DNA of 64,000 bases from Akkermansiaceae bacterium UBA2367 (GTDB lineage: Bacteria > Verrucomicrobiota > Verrucomicrobiia > Verrucomicrobiales > DEV007): assembly GCA_002344525.1 (NCBI GenBank), contig DDTJ01000071.1, forward strand, positions 1 through 64,000, given 5' to 3'. Shown here one piece after another: positions 18,555-27,957 of this stretch. A program made the position numbers and the translations under genes. The notes under the pieces are model-generated. The model was not told the origin of the DNA. It ran no database searches and was given only the letters and a program-made list of their open reading frames with translations. The number at the start of each line of letters is the position of its first letter. The stretch's first letter is position 1.

Positions 18555-19004
18555 TCAATCCGCGAAACGCCGTGTTTCGGAAAAGGGAGGCGGGATGATT
18601 TTGTTGGGCTGGAGAAGGTTTCCGTCTTTGGGTGGCTCTAACACGGCCGTAAACTCCGCCCACGAAGGCTGAAACCTGTCATCAATCTCGAAAGCAAATC
18701 TTCGATTCACTCTGACGAAGAGTCGTTGTCGCCCCTCGGGGCTCAGCCTGACGTCGTATGGGGCGAGGGCGGAAAGGTTCAGATCCGGGTCGAATGACGC
18801 GAGGTCTTCAAGGGTTTCCGGACTGCGGCCAAACCTCTCTTCATAGGCATTCATGGATTGGGACATCGGCCAAATGGTCTGAACAAGCGATTCCGCCTCC
18901 CCGTATTCTTCCTGCCAAGAGAGCATCCTTGCAACAGGCCGTCCGACGATAAGGACAAGGGATAAAGCCAGCACGACCCAGATGGCTGTTTTCAGGTGCT
19001 TCAT
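18555..19004 (-). CDS. Single-helix membrane protein of unknown function
   Basis: A 149-residue protein from MKHLKTAIW. One N-terminal transmembrane or signal helix (TAIWVVLALSLVLIVG) is followed by a small soluble domain (EEYGEAESLVQTIWPMSQSMNAYEERFGRSPETLEDL) that resembles the C-terminal globular part of type IV pilin-like proteins, where 'YxxxFGRxPxTLEDL' is a common motif. It lacks the type IV prepilin leader. It is the last gene of the BatA/DUF58/MoxR series on the minus strand, 34 bases after the BatA-like gene. Base composition is lower in GC than its neighbours. Confidence 0.6.
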   Translation of the reverse strand: MKHLKTAIWVVLALSLVLIVGRPVARMLSWQEEYGEAESLVQTIWPMSQSMNAYEERFGRSPETLEDLASFDPDLNLSALAPYDVRLSPEGRQRLFVRVNRRFAFEIDDRFQPSWAEFTAVLEPPKDGNLLQPNKIIPPPFSETRRFAD

Positions 19005-19038
19005 TGTGCGTTCTGTTTCCCGGTCGGAACAGCCCTCC

Positions 19039-20892
19039 TCAATAAACCGCATGCCGATGGAACAGCCAGCTTTCCAGCAGGAGCAGAGCGGCGACGGCGG
19101 CGAGGAGCCAGAGTTTCAGGTTCCCGGCGAAGCGGTTCCCGACGGCGAAGTAATCGGCGTCCCCCGCCGTCTCCGGTGACAGGGCGGGCAGGTCGCTTTC
19201 TTCGGCGGAGAGGAGGTGCGCTGATCCGCGCAGACCGTCGTCGGTCTCCCAAGTGCCGACTCGGTCCATCTCGACGAGTTCGGAGTTCAGGGGAAGGCGT
19301 CGCGTTTTCACTCCCCGCCCTTCGCGACTGGTCCAGGCGATGGAGGAGCCGGAGACCTTGGCCAGCTCTCCGGTGCGGTGGAGGCGAGCCTGCCCCGAGA
19401 CACGCTCGGGATCGACGCACCAGAAGAGGGCGTTGCCCATCAGGATGGGGAAGGAGGCGGTCAGGGGCAGCCGCTCGGAGAGGCCGGGGGAGAATCCCAT
19501 CACCACGACGCGCCGCCCGCCGACTTCACCGGCGGAGAGGACGGGGTCGTTCCCCGCGAACCAGAGCGGTTCGAGCAGGCCACGGGCCTCGTAGAGCGCG
19601 GTCTGGGCGAGGGCGACGCGGCCGCTGCCAACGCGGAAGAGCACGGGATGCCGCTCGTCGCCCGTCCGCACGCCGTCGTAGGGGATGGGCGAGGCGAGAC
19701 GGCGGGTCGCGAGAAGCCCGTCGCCGTCAGGCGGATTGATGACCACGGCGGGCAGTCCGGCGGGCCATTCGGGGGGCAGCCAGCCGTCGAAGATAACGGC
19801 ATCGACGCTGTGGGTGAGGGGCCACGCACCAGGGTTGCCCTTGAGCAGTTCGAAGCTGCCGCTTTCCTGGAGGGAGGAGAGGGCGAGACGAGTGTAGGGG
19901 TCCTCGCTCTCGTCGGGCCGGATCCAAGCGGCGAGGATGGGCCGGATCTCGGGCAGGGGCAGGGTCACCTCGTCGTCCAGGGGGAAGTCGTCGCGCTCGG
20001 TGGTCAGGGCGAGGCGCAAGAGCTGGTCGCGCGAGCCTTGGATGCGCAGGGTGAGGGCGCTCTCCTCACCCGGCTCGAGTTCGATCTCGCGCATCTGGCT
20101 GGGGATGCCGCCGACGCTGATCTCGAGGCGGAGCTTGGCGGGGCCGGGGGCGGCGCGGTTGTTGGCGACTTTGACGAAAACATCGTAGCGGGCGTGTTCG
20201 AGGGGCACGCCGCGCAGCCGCACGGCGGTGATGCCGGCATTGGCCACCTCGGGCAGGGCGAGGTTCTTTTCGTGCAAAGCGACGCCTTCGACCGGCGTGT
20301 CGAGGAGGCGGTCGCTGAGATGCCAGAGGGCGGCGGGCGGCTCCAAGCCCGCGATCCTACGGGCGGTCTCGATGGCGGCGGCGGGGCGTCCAGCGATGGG
20401 TCGGGTCTCCACGGCGTCGAGGCGGGAGAGCAGCTCGCGCCGCTTCGTGGTGCGGGGCTGGAGCACCTCGGGCCGCAGGTCGTAGGCGACGAGGGCGACG
20501 CCGACTTCCTCGGGCACTTGCTGGAGTCGCTCGCGCAGGAGGCGTTTGGCGGCGTCGAGGCGGGTCTCCCCTTCCCCGTCGCTCACGGACATGGAGGCGG
20601 AGCGGTCGAGGAGGATGACGACGGTGCGGTAGCGGTCGGCGGCGTCTTGCCGCACCACGATCCGCGAGAGCACGAAGACCGCGAGGGCGAGCAGGAGCAG
20701 GGTCATGGCGAGGGAGAGCCAGCGTTTCAGGCGGCGCAGCCAAGCGGATTCCTGATGCTCCTTGGCGAGAGTCTTGAAGAAGACGAGGGTGGGGACGCGG
20801 ACTTTCTTCGAGCGCCGCCGCACGAGGTAGAGCAGCACGGGGATGAAGCCGAGCAGCAGGAGCCAGAGGGAGCCGGGGTTGAGGAATTCCAT
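19039..20892 (-). CDS. BatA-type von Willebrand factor A membrane protein
   Basis: A 617-residue protein starting MEFLNPGSLWLLLLGFIPVLLYLVRRR, the BatA (aerotolerance N-terminal) domain with two membrane helices (about residues 5-25 and 58-80). A VWA domain follows with the MIDAS segment LLDRSASMSV (about residues 93-103). A long periplasmic-type beta domain lies between ~200 and 590, and a last helix KLWLLAAVAALLLLESWLF anchors the C terminus. Such proteins are partners of MoxR ATPases. It starts 6 bases downstream of the DUF58 gene. Confidence 0.88.
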   Translation of the reverse strand: MEFLNPGSLWLLLLGFIPVLLYLVRRRSKKVRVPTLVFFKTLAKEHQESAWLRRLKRWLSLAMTLLLLALAVFVLSRIVVRQDAADRYRTVVILLDRSASMSVSDGEGETRLDAAKRLLRERLQQVPEEVGVALVAYDLRPEVLQPRTTKRRELLSRLDAVETRPIAGRPAAAIETARRIAGLEPPAALWHLSDRLLDTPVEGVALHEKNLALPEVANAGITAVRLRGVPLEHARYDVFVKVANNRAAPGPAKLRLEISVGGIPSQMREIELEPGEESALTLRIQGSRDQLLRLALTTERDDFPLDDEVTLPLPEIRPILAAWIRPDESEDPYTRLALSSLQESGSFELLKGNPGAWPLTHSVDAVIFDGWLPPEWPAGLPAVVINPPDGDGLLATRRLASPIPYDGVRTGDERHPVLFRVGSGRVALAQTALYEARGLLEPLWFAGNDPVLSAGEVGGRRVVVMGFSPGLSERLPLTASFPILMGNALFWCVDPERVSGQARLHRTGELAKVSGSSIAWTSREGRGVKTRRLPLNSELVEMDRVGTWETDDGLRGSAHLLSAEESDLPALSPETAGDADYFAVGNRFAGNLKLWLLAAVAALLLLESWLFHRHAVY

Positions 20893-20898
20893 GGCGGC

Positions 20899-21819
20899 TC
20901 AATGGCTGCCCGCGAGGGCCGATCCCCGCGAGAGCAGGTCGAGGAAAAGTTCGTCGAAGGGGTAGTCCGTCCGCCAGCGCTGGTAGTCGATCTGACGGGA
21001 TTGGCAACTGCGCTCGATGTCGTCGAGGAACAGGTGGAAGCGCTGCTCGTAGCGCTCGCGGTCGCCGGGGGTGAACCAGAGGCGGCGGTGCTCCTGGGTC
21101 TCCACGTCGAAGAGCTCGATTTCGCCCTCGACATCGGGCTTCTCCTCCCAAGGATGGAAGATCTGGATGAAATGCACCTCGCCCGGCCAAGCGGCGGCGT
21201 GCCGGATCGCCTCCCGAGCCTCGTCGATGTCGCGTCCGTAGAGGTCGGAGATGACGAAGATGATCCCGTAGCGCCGCCGCCCCGGCTGGAAGGCCTCGAA
21301 GCACTGCTCCAGCCGGGTGAGGCCGCCGTATTCGAGATCGCGGGCGAAGTCGAGGACGCGCTGGAAGCTCCCCTGCCCTTTCAACGGCGGCGGCGGCGCC
21401 CCGAGTCCCTCGCCGATGGTGTGCAGGCTGACGCGGTGGTGCCCGACGAGGCCCATGTAGGCGAGGGCGACGGCGAGCTTCAGGCTGGTGAGGCGCTTCT
21501 CCGGGAAAGGCTCGGCCATCGAGGCGCTCGTATCGACGACGATGTGGACGTGGAACTCCTGGATCTCCTCGTAGAGACGGATGAAAAGGCGGTCGAGGCG
21601 GGCGTAGAGCCGCCAGTCGATGGAGCGGAAGTCGTCCTTCGGGGTGTAGTGGCGGAAGTCCTTGAACTCGCGGGTGAAACCCGTCGCGGGCGTGGCCTGG
21701 AGGCCCTTGCGGCGGAGCTGCTTGCGCTTGCGCAGGCGCAGGAAGAGGGCGCGGAGACGGTCGAGGAACTCGGCGTCGAACAGTTCCTCGCGGGAGGAGT
21801 TGGGGGCGGGGTCGGCCAT
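20899..21819 (-). CDS. DUF58 domain protein
   Basis: A 306-residue cytoplasmic protein from MADPAPNSS. The DUF58 core is clear: KGLQATPATGFTREFKDFRHYTPKDDFRSIDWRLYAR and then a VWA-like part with VDTSASM (a MIDAS-type loop), ISDLYGRDIDEA and FQIFHPWEEKP. DUF58 proteins pair with MoxR AAA+ ATPases. It is 14 bases downstream of the TPR/propeller gene. An open frame reaches far upstream but is antisense-like and is not supported. Confidence 0.88.
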   Translation of the reverse strand: MADPAPNSSREELFDAEFLDRLRALFLRLRKRKQLRRKGLQATPATGFTREFKDFRHYTPKDDFRSIDWRLYARLDRLFIRLYEEIQEFHVHIVVDTSASMAEPFPEKRLTSLKLAVALAYMGLVGHHRVSLHTIGEGLGAPPPPLKGQGSFQRVLDFARDLEYGGLTRLEQCFEAFQPGRRRYGIIFVISDLYGRDIDEAREAIRHAAAWPGEVHFIQIFHPWEEKPDVEGEIELFDVETQEHRRLWFTPGDRERYEQRFHLFLDDIERSCQSRQIDYQRWRTDYPFDELFLDLLSRGSALAGSH

Positions 21820-21833
21820 GGGCAGGAAAACTC

Positions 21834-24800
21834 TCACCGCGGCGACGGAGCCGGGGGCGGGGGCGTCGCCGCGCCGGTCGCGGCTTCGAGACAGGCGACG
21901 ACGCGGTCGCCGAAGACCGCGAGGCAGCGTCCTTCGTCGAGGAGGTCTCCGACGGGGAGGCAGAGCGGGGGCGCTCCCGAGGGGCGGTGGTGCAGTCGGC
22001 CCTGCCAGACTTGGCCCGGCTCCTCTCCGGGCCGGGTTCTGGTGGGCGTCGCGGCGAGGTAGTCCACGAGGGCGGCGGGCAGGGCGGCCCGCCCCAGCAC
22101 CTCTCCGGTGAGGGCGTTGACGAGGGTGAGCGACCGGCTCCCGCGCACGAGGAGCTGGTTCCCGCTGACGACGGCGCGGCGCTCCTCGGCAGGTCCGAGA
22201 TCCCCGAGGACGAGCTTCGTCGTCCTGCCCCGGTGGAAGTTGGCGTGGAGCAGATCCCCGCCGGAGAGGAACCAGAGATGGTCCCCCGCCCGCCCCACCA
22301 AGGCCCCCTCGCCCGGCAGCTCGCTGGAGGCCACGGGGAGGTCGCCCGCGACGCGGCGCACCTTCCCGTCCTGCATCAGCCAGAGCCAGCCTTCGTCGAG
22401 CATGGCAAAGGCGGGTTCCTCGCGGGCGAGGCGGGATTCGGCCCAGAAGACGGCGGGGCCGACGAGCGCCGTGGGTGCCTCCATGAAGGTCCGCGCGAGG
22501 AGCCGCCCCGATCCGGCGGTGGCGTCGAAGTCGTAGATCGCCTCCTCGGCCCAAGCGGTCGCGGCGGGTTCCTCGGGATCGCCTTCGCGGGGCGGCCGCA
22601 GGATGACGGGGAAGCGCGCCGCCCCGGATTCGTGGAAGCGCCACACGATTTCGCCGTTGGCCGCGTCGAAGACGACCGCCTCGCGCCCGTAGGCGAGGCC
22701 GAGGCCGCCGGAAAGTTCGAGGCCAGCTTGGAGCGCGGAGGGCTGCGCCCCGCTTTCTCCGTCCGGGGAGGAAGCGACGCCTCCGATCCGGGTGTGCCAG
22801 AGACGCTTGCCGCTCTCCTCCTCCAGACCGACCAGTTCCCCGGAGAGCGGGTCGAAGACGACGACGCGCCCGGAGGTGGCTTCGAGGAGACGCTCAGGAC
22901 GCGCACCTCCGGGACGGACGCCAGTGCTTGCCTTCGGCGGGGAGGCTTCCGGCAGATCCGCCGACCAGAGGATGGCCCCGTCGGCGACGGAATGGGCGAC
23001 GCATTCCCCGCCTCTCGTCAGGAAGAAGCGTCCGCCCGAGACGACGAAGGACGGCGGCGTCCTCGCCATGCGGACGCCTTCCTCCGCGCCGCCCGCCAGC
23101 CGCGGCGGAATCTCCACCTCGTCGAAGGCGGCGGGACGGGACGGGGTTCCGCGCCGCGACCCGGCCCCGGCGAGACCGAAGAAGCCCCGCCAGAGCAGCT
23201 TGCCGCTCGTCGCGTCGAGGCAGTGGACCCAGTCGAGATCGTCGAGCGCGAGGACATGGCTCTCGTTTCTCCCGAGGCGGACGATGGCGGCGCCCTCGGG
23301 CAACTCGAAGATCCAGCGCAGGACGGGATTGGCGAGGAGGAACTCGGCCGAGGGAGGGGCCTCCGACCCTGTCAGGTCCGCCGCCTCACCCTGCCAGGTC
23401 CGGACGGCGGCGGGGATGGACAGCTCCAGCCCGTCGGGAAAGGAGAGGCTCGTCAGCGATCTCGCCGAAGCCCGGTCTTGGAGCCGCTTGATCGCTTCGC
23501 GCGCCTCGGCCTCGCGCCCGAGTCGGGAGAGGACGCGGGCGCGGGTCCATTCGCTCCAGAGGCGCGCCCGCTCGGAGGGCTCCTCCTGCTCGATGGAGGC
23601 GAGGAGCGGGAGGACGGCGGCGGGATCGCCGGATTCGAGGAGGCGGGCGGCGGAGCGCCAGTAGGAGGCTTCAAGATGGTCGTCGAGGGAGCGCAGGGAG
23701 CGGCCCCGCAGGGCGAGGCCCTTCTCCCCGCTTTTCAAGGTGCGGATCACGGCGCGCAGGGTCGCCTCCTCGCCGAGGGCGGCGAGCACGGAGAGGCGGC
23801 GCTCCCAACTGAGCAGGTCCGCCGGTTCGAGCCGGGTCACCGTTTCGAGGGCGGTGTCGGCGGCGTCGAGCAGATCGTATTCGACGAGGACGTCGGCGGC
23901 CTCGCGCAGGAGGGGGGCAGAGACGACATCGGCGAGATCGACGGAGGCCAGGAGCGTGCGGGCGAGGTCGCGACGCTCGCCGCGATGGTAGACGAGGGCG
24001 CGGCGCAGGTCGTGGTCGGCGCGGTGCGTGGCGTCCTCCGTGGAGAGGAGGCGGAGCTGCTCCTCCAACTCGGGGGCGGTGGAGGGGTCGGTCTCCAGCA
24101 CGGCGACGAGCACCTTGCGCAGCCGCAGGCGCAGGGCGGCGTCGAGGCGGCTCTGGGAAAGCTGGCGGCGCAGCCCCTCGGCGAGGCGGGCCACGGGCAG
24201 GTCGCGCTTGCCCGCTTCGCAGAGGATGAGGAATTTCTCGACCTTCTCCTCCGGCCACAAGCCGTCGTCGAAGTCGTAGCGGTTCAGTTCGGATTCGAGG
24301 AAACCGGGCAGGGTTTCGAGATGGCGGTGGGCCGCGAGGGAGGCCGCCAGCCATTGGGAGTAGCGCGGCGCGGTGTCGGTCATCTCGCGGAGGGAGGCGA
24401 TGCGGTCGCGGACGGCGGCGGCGTCCCCGGCGCGTCCGAGGATCTCGACGAGCTTCAGGCCGAGGTCGAACTGCCTCGGCTCGACCGCCAGCTTCGCCTC
24501 GACGAGGAGGCGGGCGGGATGGGCGAACCCCTGGTCGAGGAGGAATTCGGCGAAGTCGAGGACGTTCCCGGCCTCGGCCTCCTCCGGTCGCAGGCTCCGC
24601 ACCAGTTCGCCGATAGTCTCCCCTGCCCCGACCGCGCGGGTCGACAGGAGGATTTCGGCCAGTTCGCGGGCCACGTCGAGGCGGGCGGGATGGTTCCGCA
24701 CGTATTGTTCGAGGTAGGCGGCGGCGGCATCGGTGCGGTCGATGCCGCGCAGGTAGCGCTGCAATTCCAAGATGCGCCCGGAGACTTCGTCCGGCGGCAG

Positions 24801-26072
24801 GCCCGCGACGAGGGTGCGGAAATCCTGCTCCGCCGCCGCGTCGCGGCCCAAGGCATACTGAGCTTTGACGAAACGGAAACGCAGGTCGAGCCGTCCGGGT
24901 TCGGCCTCAAGCCGGTCTTCGAGGAAGTCGGCGAGGGCTTCGAGATTGCCACCGCCTTCGAGCAGGTCGAGGGCGCGGGATTCGAGAAGGTGGGATTTCG
25001 GGAGCCGGGTCGAGGCCGCGACGAGGACGGCGGCGGCTTCGTCCCGCCGTTCCGAAGCGGCGAGCGCCTCGGCGTAGTCGAGGGCGGCGCTCTCGCTGTC
25101 CGGTTTCTTGCCGTGGGCGGCTTCGAGGGCGGCGAGATAGGCCGTCCGCCCCTCGTCCGTCGCGGCGACCCCGAGGCGCAGGGTGAGGAGTTCGCGCCGC
25201 CGCCAGTGGTCCGGGGCGAGCTTGGCGAGGAGGGCGTCGAGGAGCCTCTCGGCCTCCCCCCGGCGGGAGAGCTGCGCCAAGGCGGCGGCCCGCATCAGTT
25301 CGATCTCGACCGAGGCGTCGGGGTCGGGAGAGGAGAGCCTCGCCCGGTTCAGCGCGGTCAGGCTCTGCTCCCAGAAACGGTGCCGCTGCGCCAGCCTCGC
25401 GGTGGACAGCAGCGTGGGCAGGTCCACCTTCTCGGCGGCGAGGAGTTTGTCCAAGTGGCCCGCGGCGAGGGCGCGGGCGGTCTCCCCTTCGGAAAGCGCC
25501 AGCAACTCCTCCAGCCAAGCGTTGCGCCGCGCGAGGTTCGGCTCCAAATCGATGGCCTTCGACAGCGCCTCGGTCGCCCTCGCGTCGCCACGCTCCTCGA
25601 AGAAGCGGAAGAGGACGTATTGCAAGGGGGCGTAGTCGGGATGCTGCGGCACCGCCTCGGCCACGAGCGTGTCGGCCCCGGCCCGGTCCACCCGGCGGAG
25701 GATGCGGACCAGCACGGTCTTCGCCCCGGGATCCTCGGGGTATTGGGCGATGTGGTTGCGGTAGAGGGCCACGAGTTCGTCGGTGCGCTCCGCCGAGAGG
25801 TAGAGTTTCACCAGCGATTCGAGGGGGGGATCGAGGAGCGGGTCGTGGTAGAGGGCGGTGCGGAAGCGCATCGACTCCTCGTTGAAGCGGGCCTCGTCGT
25901 CACGGTCCTGGGCGGGCAAGGCGGGGGCGAGGAGAATGACGGCGACGAGGAGAAGGGAGCGCGGGCACTCCTGCCCGCACCGGACGACCGTGCCGGAGAG
26001 CCAACGGAGCCAAGATGCGGGCAGGAGTGCCCGCGCTCCCTTTCTCCGCTGCCTTGACCGACCCTCGCTCAT
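21834..26072 (-). CDS. Very large exported TPR plus PQQ-type beta-propeller protein
   Basis: A 1412-residue protein. After a signal-like helix (RSLLLVAVILLAPALPAQ, about residues 39-56) come some 800 residues of helical TPR-like repeats (ELVALYRNHIAQYPEDPGAK, ALSKAIDLEPNLARRNAWL and many more). The last ~450 residues form a PQQ-type propeller with repeated W-strand motifs (LDWVHCLDATSGKLLWRGF, SVADGAILWSADLP, DAANGEIVWRFH, LTGEVLGRA). It may act as a periplasmic scaffold. The only in-frame ATG lies upstream of a dispersed inverted repeat, so residues ~11-40 are repeat-encoded. It lies between moxR and the DUF58 gene. Confidence 0.85.
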   Translation of the reverse strand: MSEGRSRQRRKGARALLPASWLRWLSGTVVRCGQECPRSLLLVAVILLAPALPAQDRDDEARFNEESMRFRTALYHDPLLDPPLESLVKLYLSAERTDELVALYRNHIAQYPEDPGAKTVLVRILRRVDRAGADTLVAEAVPQHPDYAPLQYVLFRFFEERGDARATEALSKAIDLEPNLARRNAWLEELLALSEGETARALAAGHLDKLLAAEKVDLPTLLSTARLAQRHRFWEQSLTALNRARLSSPDPDASVEIELMRAAALAQLSRRGEAERLLDALLAKLAPDHWRRRELLTLRLGVAATDEGRTAYLAALEAAHGKKPDSESAALDYAEALAASERRDEAAAVLVAASTRLPKSHLLESRALDLLEGGGNLEALADFLEDRLEAEPGRLDLRFRFVKAQYALGRDAAAEQDFRTLVAGLPPDEVSGRILELQRYLRGIDRTDAAAAYLEQYVRNHPARLDVARELAEILLSTRAVGAGETIGELVRSLRPEEAEAGNVLDFAEFLLDQGFAHPARLLVEAKLAVEPRQFDLGLKLVEILGRAGDAAAVRDRIASLREMTDTAPRYSQWLAASLAAHRHLETLPGFLESELNRYDFDDGLWPEEKVEKFLILCEAGKRDLPVARLAEGLRRQLSQSRLDAALRLRLRKVLVAVLETDPSTAPELEEQLRLLSTEDATHRADHDLRRALVYHRGERRDLARTLLASVDLADVVSAPLLREAADVLVEYDLLDAADTALETVTRLEPADLLSWERRLSVLAALGEEATLRAVIRTLKSGEKGLALRGRSLRSLDDHLEASYWRSAARLLESGDPAAVLPLLASIEQEEPSERARLWSEWTRARVLSRLGREAEAREAIKRLQDRASARSLTSLSFPDGLELSIPAAVRTWQGEAADLTGSEAPPSAEFLLANPVLRWIFELPEGAAIVRLGRNESHVLALDDLDWVHCLDATSGKLLWRGFFGLAGAGSRRGTPSRPAAFDEVEIPPRLAGGAEEGVRMARTPPSFVVSGGRFFLTRGGECVAHSVADGAILWSADLPEASPPKASTGVRPGGARPERLLEATSGRVVVFDPLSGELVGLEEESGKRLWHTRIGGVASSPDGESGAQPSALQAGLELSGGLGLAYGREAVVFDAANGEIVWRFHESGAARFPVILRPPREGDPEEPAATAWAEEAIYDFDATAGSGRLLARTFMEAPTALVGPAVFWAESRLAREEPAFAMLDEGWLWLMQDGKVRRVAGDLPVASSELPGEGALVGRAGDHLWFLSGGDLLHANFHRGRTTKLVLGDLGPAEERRAVVSGNQLLVRGSRSLTLVNALTGEVLGRAALPAALVDYLAATPTRTRPGEEPGQVWQGRLHHRPSGAPPLCLPVGDLLDEGRCLAVFGDRVVACLEAATGAATPPPPAPSPR
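25954..26042. repeat. Dispersed inverted repeat family 1, copy 1
   Basis: Left arm 25954-25980 and right arm 26016-26042 are near-perfect reverse complements built on AGGGAGCGCGGGCACTCC followed by TGCCCGC, with a 35-base spacer. The whole element lies within the 5' coding part of the TPR/propeller gene. Two further copies occur at 46231 and 60864. Confidence 0.9.
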
Positions 26073-26090
26073 TTCACCCTAGCGGATTCC

Positions 26091-27095
26091 CTAAACCAGC
26101 GCGGCGGCGGAAACCGACTCGATCACCCCGTCGAGGATCTGGTCGATGTCGCGCGACTCGGCCTCTCCTTGGAAATTGAGGATCACCCGGTGACGCAGGG
26201 CGGGCCGGGCGACGCGGCGCACATCGTCGATGGAGACGGCGGTGCGCCCGTCGAGCGCGCAATGGATGCGCGCCCCGCGGATGAGGGCCTGCATCCCGCG
26301 CGGGCTGGCCCCGTAGCTGACGTAGCGGGCGACCTGCTGAGTCTCGCCCTCGTCGCCCGGATGGGTCGCGAGGACGAGGCGGGCGGCGTAGTCGTTGACA
26401 TGCTCGGCCACAGGGACTTCCGCGACGATTTTCTGGAATTCGACCAACTCGTCCGCCCCCATCACCTGCGAAAGCTCGGGCAGGTCGAAGGCTGAGGTGC
26501 GGCGGGAAATCTCCTTCAAGGTGTCCCGGTCGGGGAAGGGAACGCGCAGTTTGAACAGGAAACGGTCGGCCTGCGCCTCGGGCAGCGGATAGGTGCCCTC
26601 CATCTCCATCGGGTTCTGCGTGGCCATCACGAAGAAGGGCTTCGGCAGAGGCATGGTCTCGCCCCCGGCGGTGACCGCGCCCTCCTGCATCACTTCGAGC
26701 AGGGCGGCTTGTGTCTTCGGCGTGGCCCGGTTCACCTCGTCCACGAGGATGAGATTGGCGAAGACCGGCCCTTTCTCGAAGTGCATGGCGCGGCGTCCCT
26801 GCTCGTTCTCGTTCACGATGTGAGTGCCGAGGATGTCGGCGGGCATGAGGTCGGGGGTACATTGGATGCGCCCCGGCGTCAGCCCCAGCACCTTCGAGAG
26901 GGTCTGCACGAGGAAGGTCTTGCCGAGACCGGGGACGCCCTCCAGGAGGACGTGGCCGCGGGCGAAGACCGCGACGAGAGTGTCGGTGAGGAGTTCGTCA
27001 TAGCCCACGATGGCCTTCTGGATTTCATCCTTGAGCGCGTGGAAACGCTCTTGGAACCTCGCGAGGTCCCGGCCGAGTTCTTCGTTGGTTTTCAT
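26091..27095 (-). CDS. MoxR family AAA+ ATPase
   Basis: A 334-residue cytoplasmic ATPase from MKTNEELGRD. Walker A is GVPGLGKT (53-60), Walker B is LILVDEVNRA (about 112-121), and sensor 1 is in FFVMATQNPMEMEGTYPLPEAQADRFLF. The C-terminal helical lid has ASPRGMQALIRGARIHCALDGR. MoxR proteins act with VWA/DUF58 proteins to remodel or mature target complexes. The genes for the TPR/propeller, DUF58 and BatA proteins follow within 18, 14 and 6 bases, so this is a single transcription unit. The upstream open extension comes from a non-coding AT-rich repeat. Confidence 0.95.
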   Translation of the reverse strand: MKTNEELGRDLARFQERFHALKDEIQKAIVGYDELLTDTLVAVFARGHVLLEGVPGLGKTFLVQTLSKVLGLTPGRIQCTPDLMPADILGTHIVNENEQGRRAMHFEKGPVFANLILVDEVNRATPKTQAALLEVMQEGAVTAGGETMPLPKPFFVMATQNPMEMEGTYPLPEAQADRFLFKLRVPFPDRDTLKEISRRTSAFDLPELSQVMGADELVEFQKIVAEVPVAEHVNDYAARLVLATHPGDEGETQQVARYVSYGASPRGMQALIRGARIHCALDGRTAVSIDDVRRVARPALRHRVILNFQGEAESRDIDQILDGVIESVSAAALV

Positions 27096-27127
27096 AAAAA
27101 TCGCTTTCCGCCTCCGCTGGATCGAAA

Positions 27128-27222
27128 GGGCAGTCTCAAAAAGTCCCAAAAGCCACAAAAAGCGAGGCTGTCTTTTGCGTTTTTTGCGCCTTTGCGTGGT
27201 GATCCTTCCGGTTTTCCATCGC
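27128..27222. repeat. AT-rich palindromic spacer upstream of moxR
   Basis: Sequence rich in AAAAGCCACAAAAAGC and, on the other side, TTTTGCGCCTTTGCG words that partly complement each other. It fills the gap between vapC and moxR and resembles the widespread 'AAAGGCGCAAAA' intergenic repeats of environmental genomes (comparison from memory). It could hold the moxR promoter, but I cannot name one. Confidence 0.5.
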
Positions 27223-27226
27223 CTGT

Positions 27227-27622
27227 TCAGGGGATGAGGTAAGCCCCCGGAATCCCCTTGTCCAAGGTCGCCAACTGCATGGACGCCTCCTTTGCCAGTT
27301 CGAGCAAATGCCCATCCGTAACATGCTTCGCCGCCGAGACGTAGGCTGGCAGCCGATCCGCACCCAACGAGTCCGGAACCAACCCGAAGGGGATCGGGCT
27401 GCTCGCCTTCAAGCCCCGCAAGGTCTCCGCCGCATCGGGGGCGTCGTTCTCAAAACCGGCTTGGATGCTGACGCGGACGAAGCCGATCTCGGTCAAGGCG
27501 CAGGTCCAGAGCCTCGCCTCGGAGCCGATCAGAGAGGCGAACCAGCGGATGAGTCGCGCATGATCGGCATGCCCCTGATGCGCCAAGGCGACGAGGGCGT
27601 TCACATCGAGCAGCCAACTCAT
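27227..27622 (-). CDS. VapC-type PIN-domain ribonuclease toxin
   Basis: A 131-residue PIN-domain protein starting MSWLLDVNALVALAHQ, with acidic residues at Asp6, Glu in CALTEIGFVRV (about 45), Asp in HVTDGHLLELA (about 102) and Asp in LATLDKGI (about 120), the expected metal-binding set. It is probably an RNase held in check by the AbrB-type antitoxin, whose gene overlaps its start by four bases. The pair sits inside the MoxR-type gene series, between moxR and a small membrane protein. Confidence 0.9.
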   Translation of the reverse strand: MSWLLDVNALVALAHQGHADHARLIRWFASLIGSEARLWTCALTEIGFVRVSIQAGFENDAPDAAETLRGLKASSPIPFGLVPDSLGADRLPAYVSAAKHVTDGHLLELAKEASMQLATLDKGIPGAYLIP

Positions 27623-27876
27623 GGAAAATCCACCAAGAGGGTTTTGATCATTTCCGTCGTCACCGGCTCCGAAGCCTCGGCAGCCTTCGTGACGCGCAGA
27701 CCCGTGAGTGGATCGGTGAGGTATTCCCTCTGTTGGCGACGGGGATGCTCGGGCGTCAGAATCACGGAATCGCCGCGAACCTCGCAAAGCAGCTTGGTCC
27801 CCGGAGCCAAATGGAGCTTGCTGCGGACCAACCTCGGCAAGACCACTTGGCCTTTGCTGGAAAGCGTCGTCGTCAT
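27619..27876 (-). CDS. AbrB/SpoVT-type antitoxin (VapB-like)
   Basis: An 85-residue protein with an N-terminal swapped-hairpin DNA-binding domain: TTLSSKGQVVLPRLVRSKLHLAPGTKL, followed by VRGDSVILTP. The C-terminal ~35 residues (REYLTDPLTGLRV...EMIKTLLVDFP) should wrap around the toxin. Its last four bases overlap the vapC start, typical of translational coupling and autoregulation. The gap upstream (27877-27957) would hold the operator, but I see no certain palindrome. Confidence 0.9.
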   Translation of the reverse strand: MTTTLSSKGQVVLPRLVRSKLHLAPGTKLLCEVRGDSVILTPEHPRRQQREYLTDPLTGLRVTKAAEASEPVTTEMIKTLLVDFP

Positions 27877-27957
27877 GGAATGAGTATCGGGGAACGTGCC
27901 GGGGCTGTCAAGTAAGCCCGTCTTACCTTGTGGGTGTGGTTGAAGGCTCGACCTTGG

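Noticed and set aside
21987..26057. Very long plus-strand open frame opposite the TPR/propeller gene
   Set aside because: Same antisense effect; composition is Gly/Glu-rich with no motif, whereas the minus strand has clear TPR and propeller patterns.
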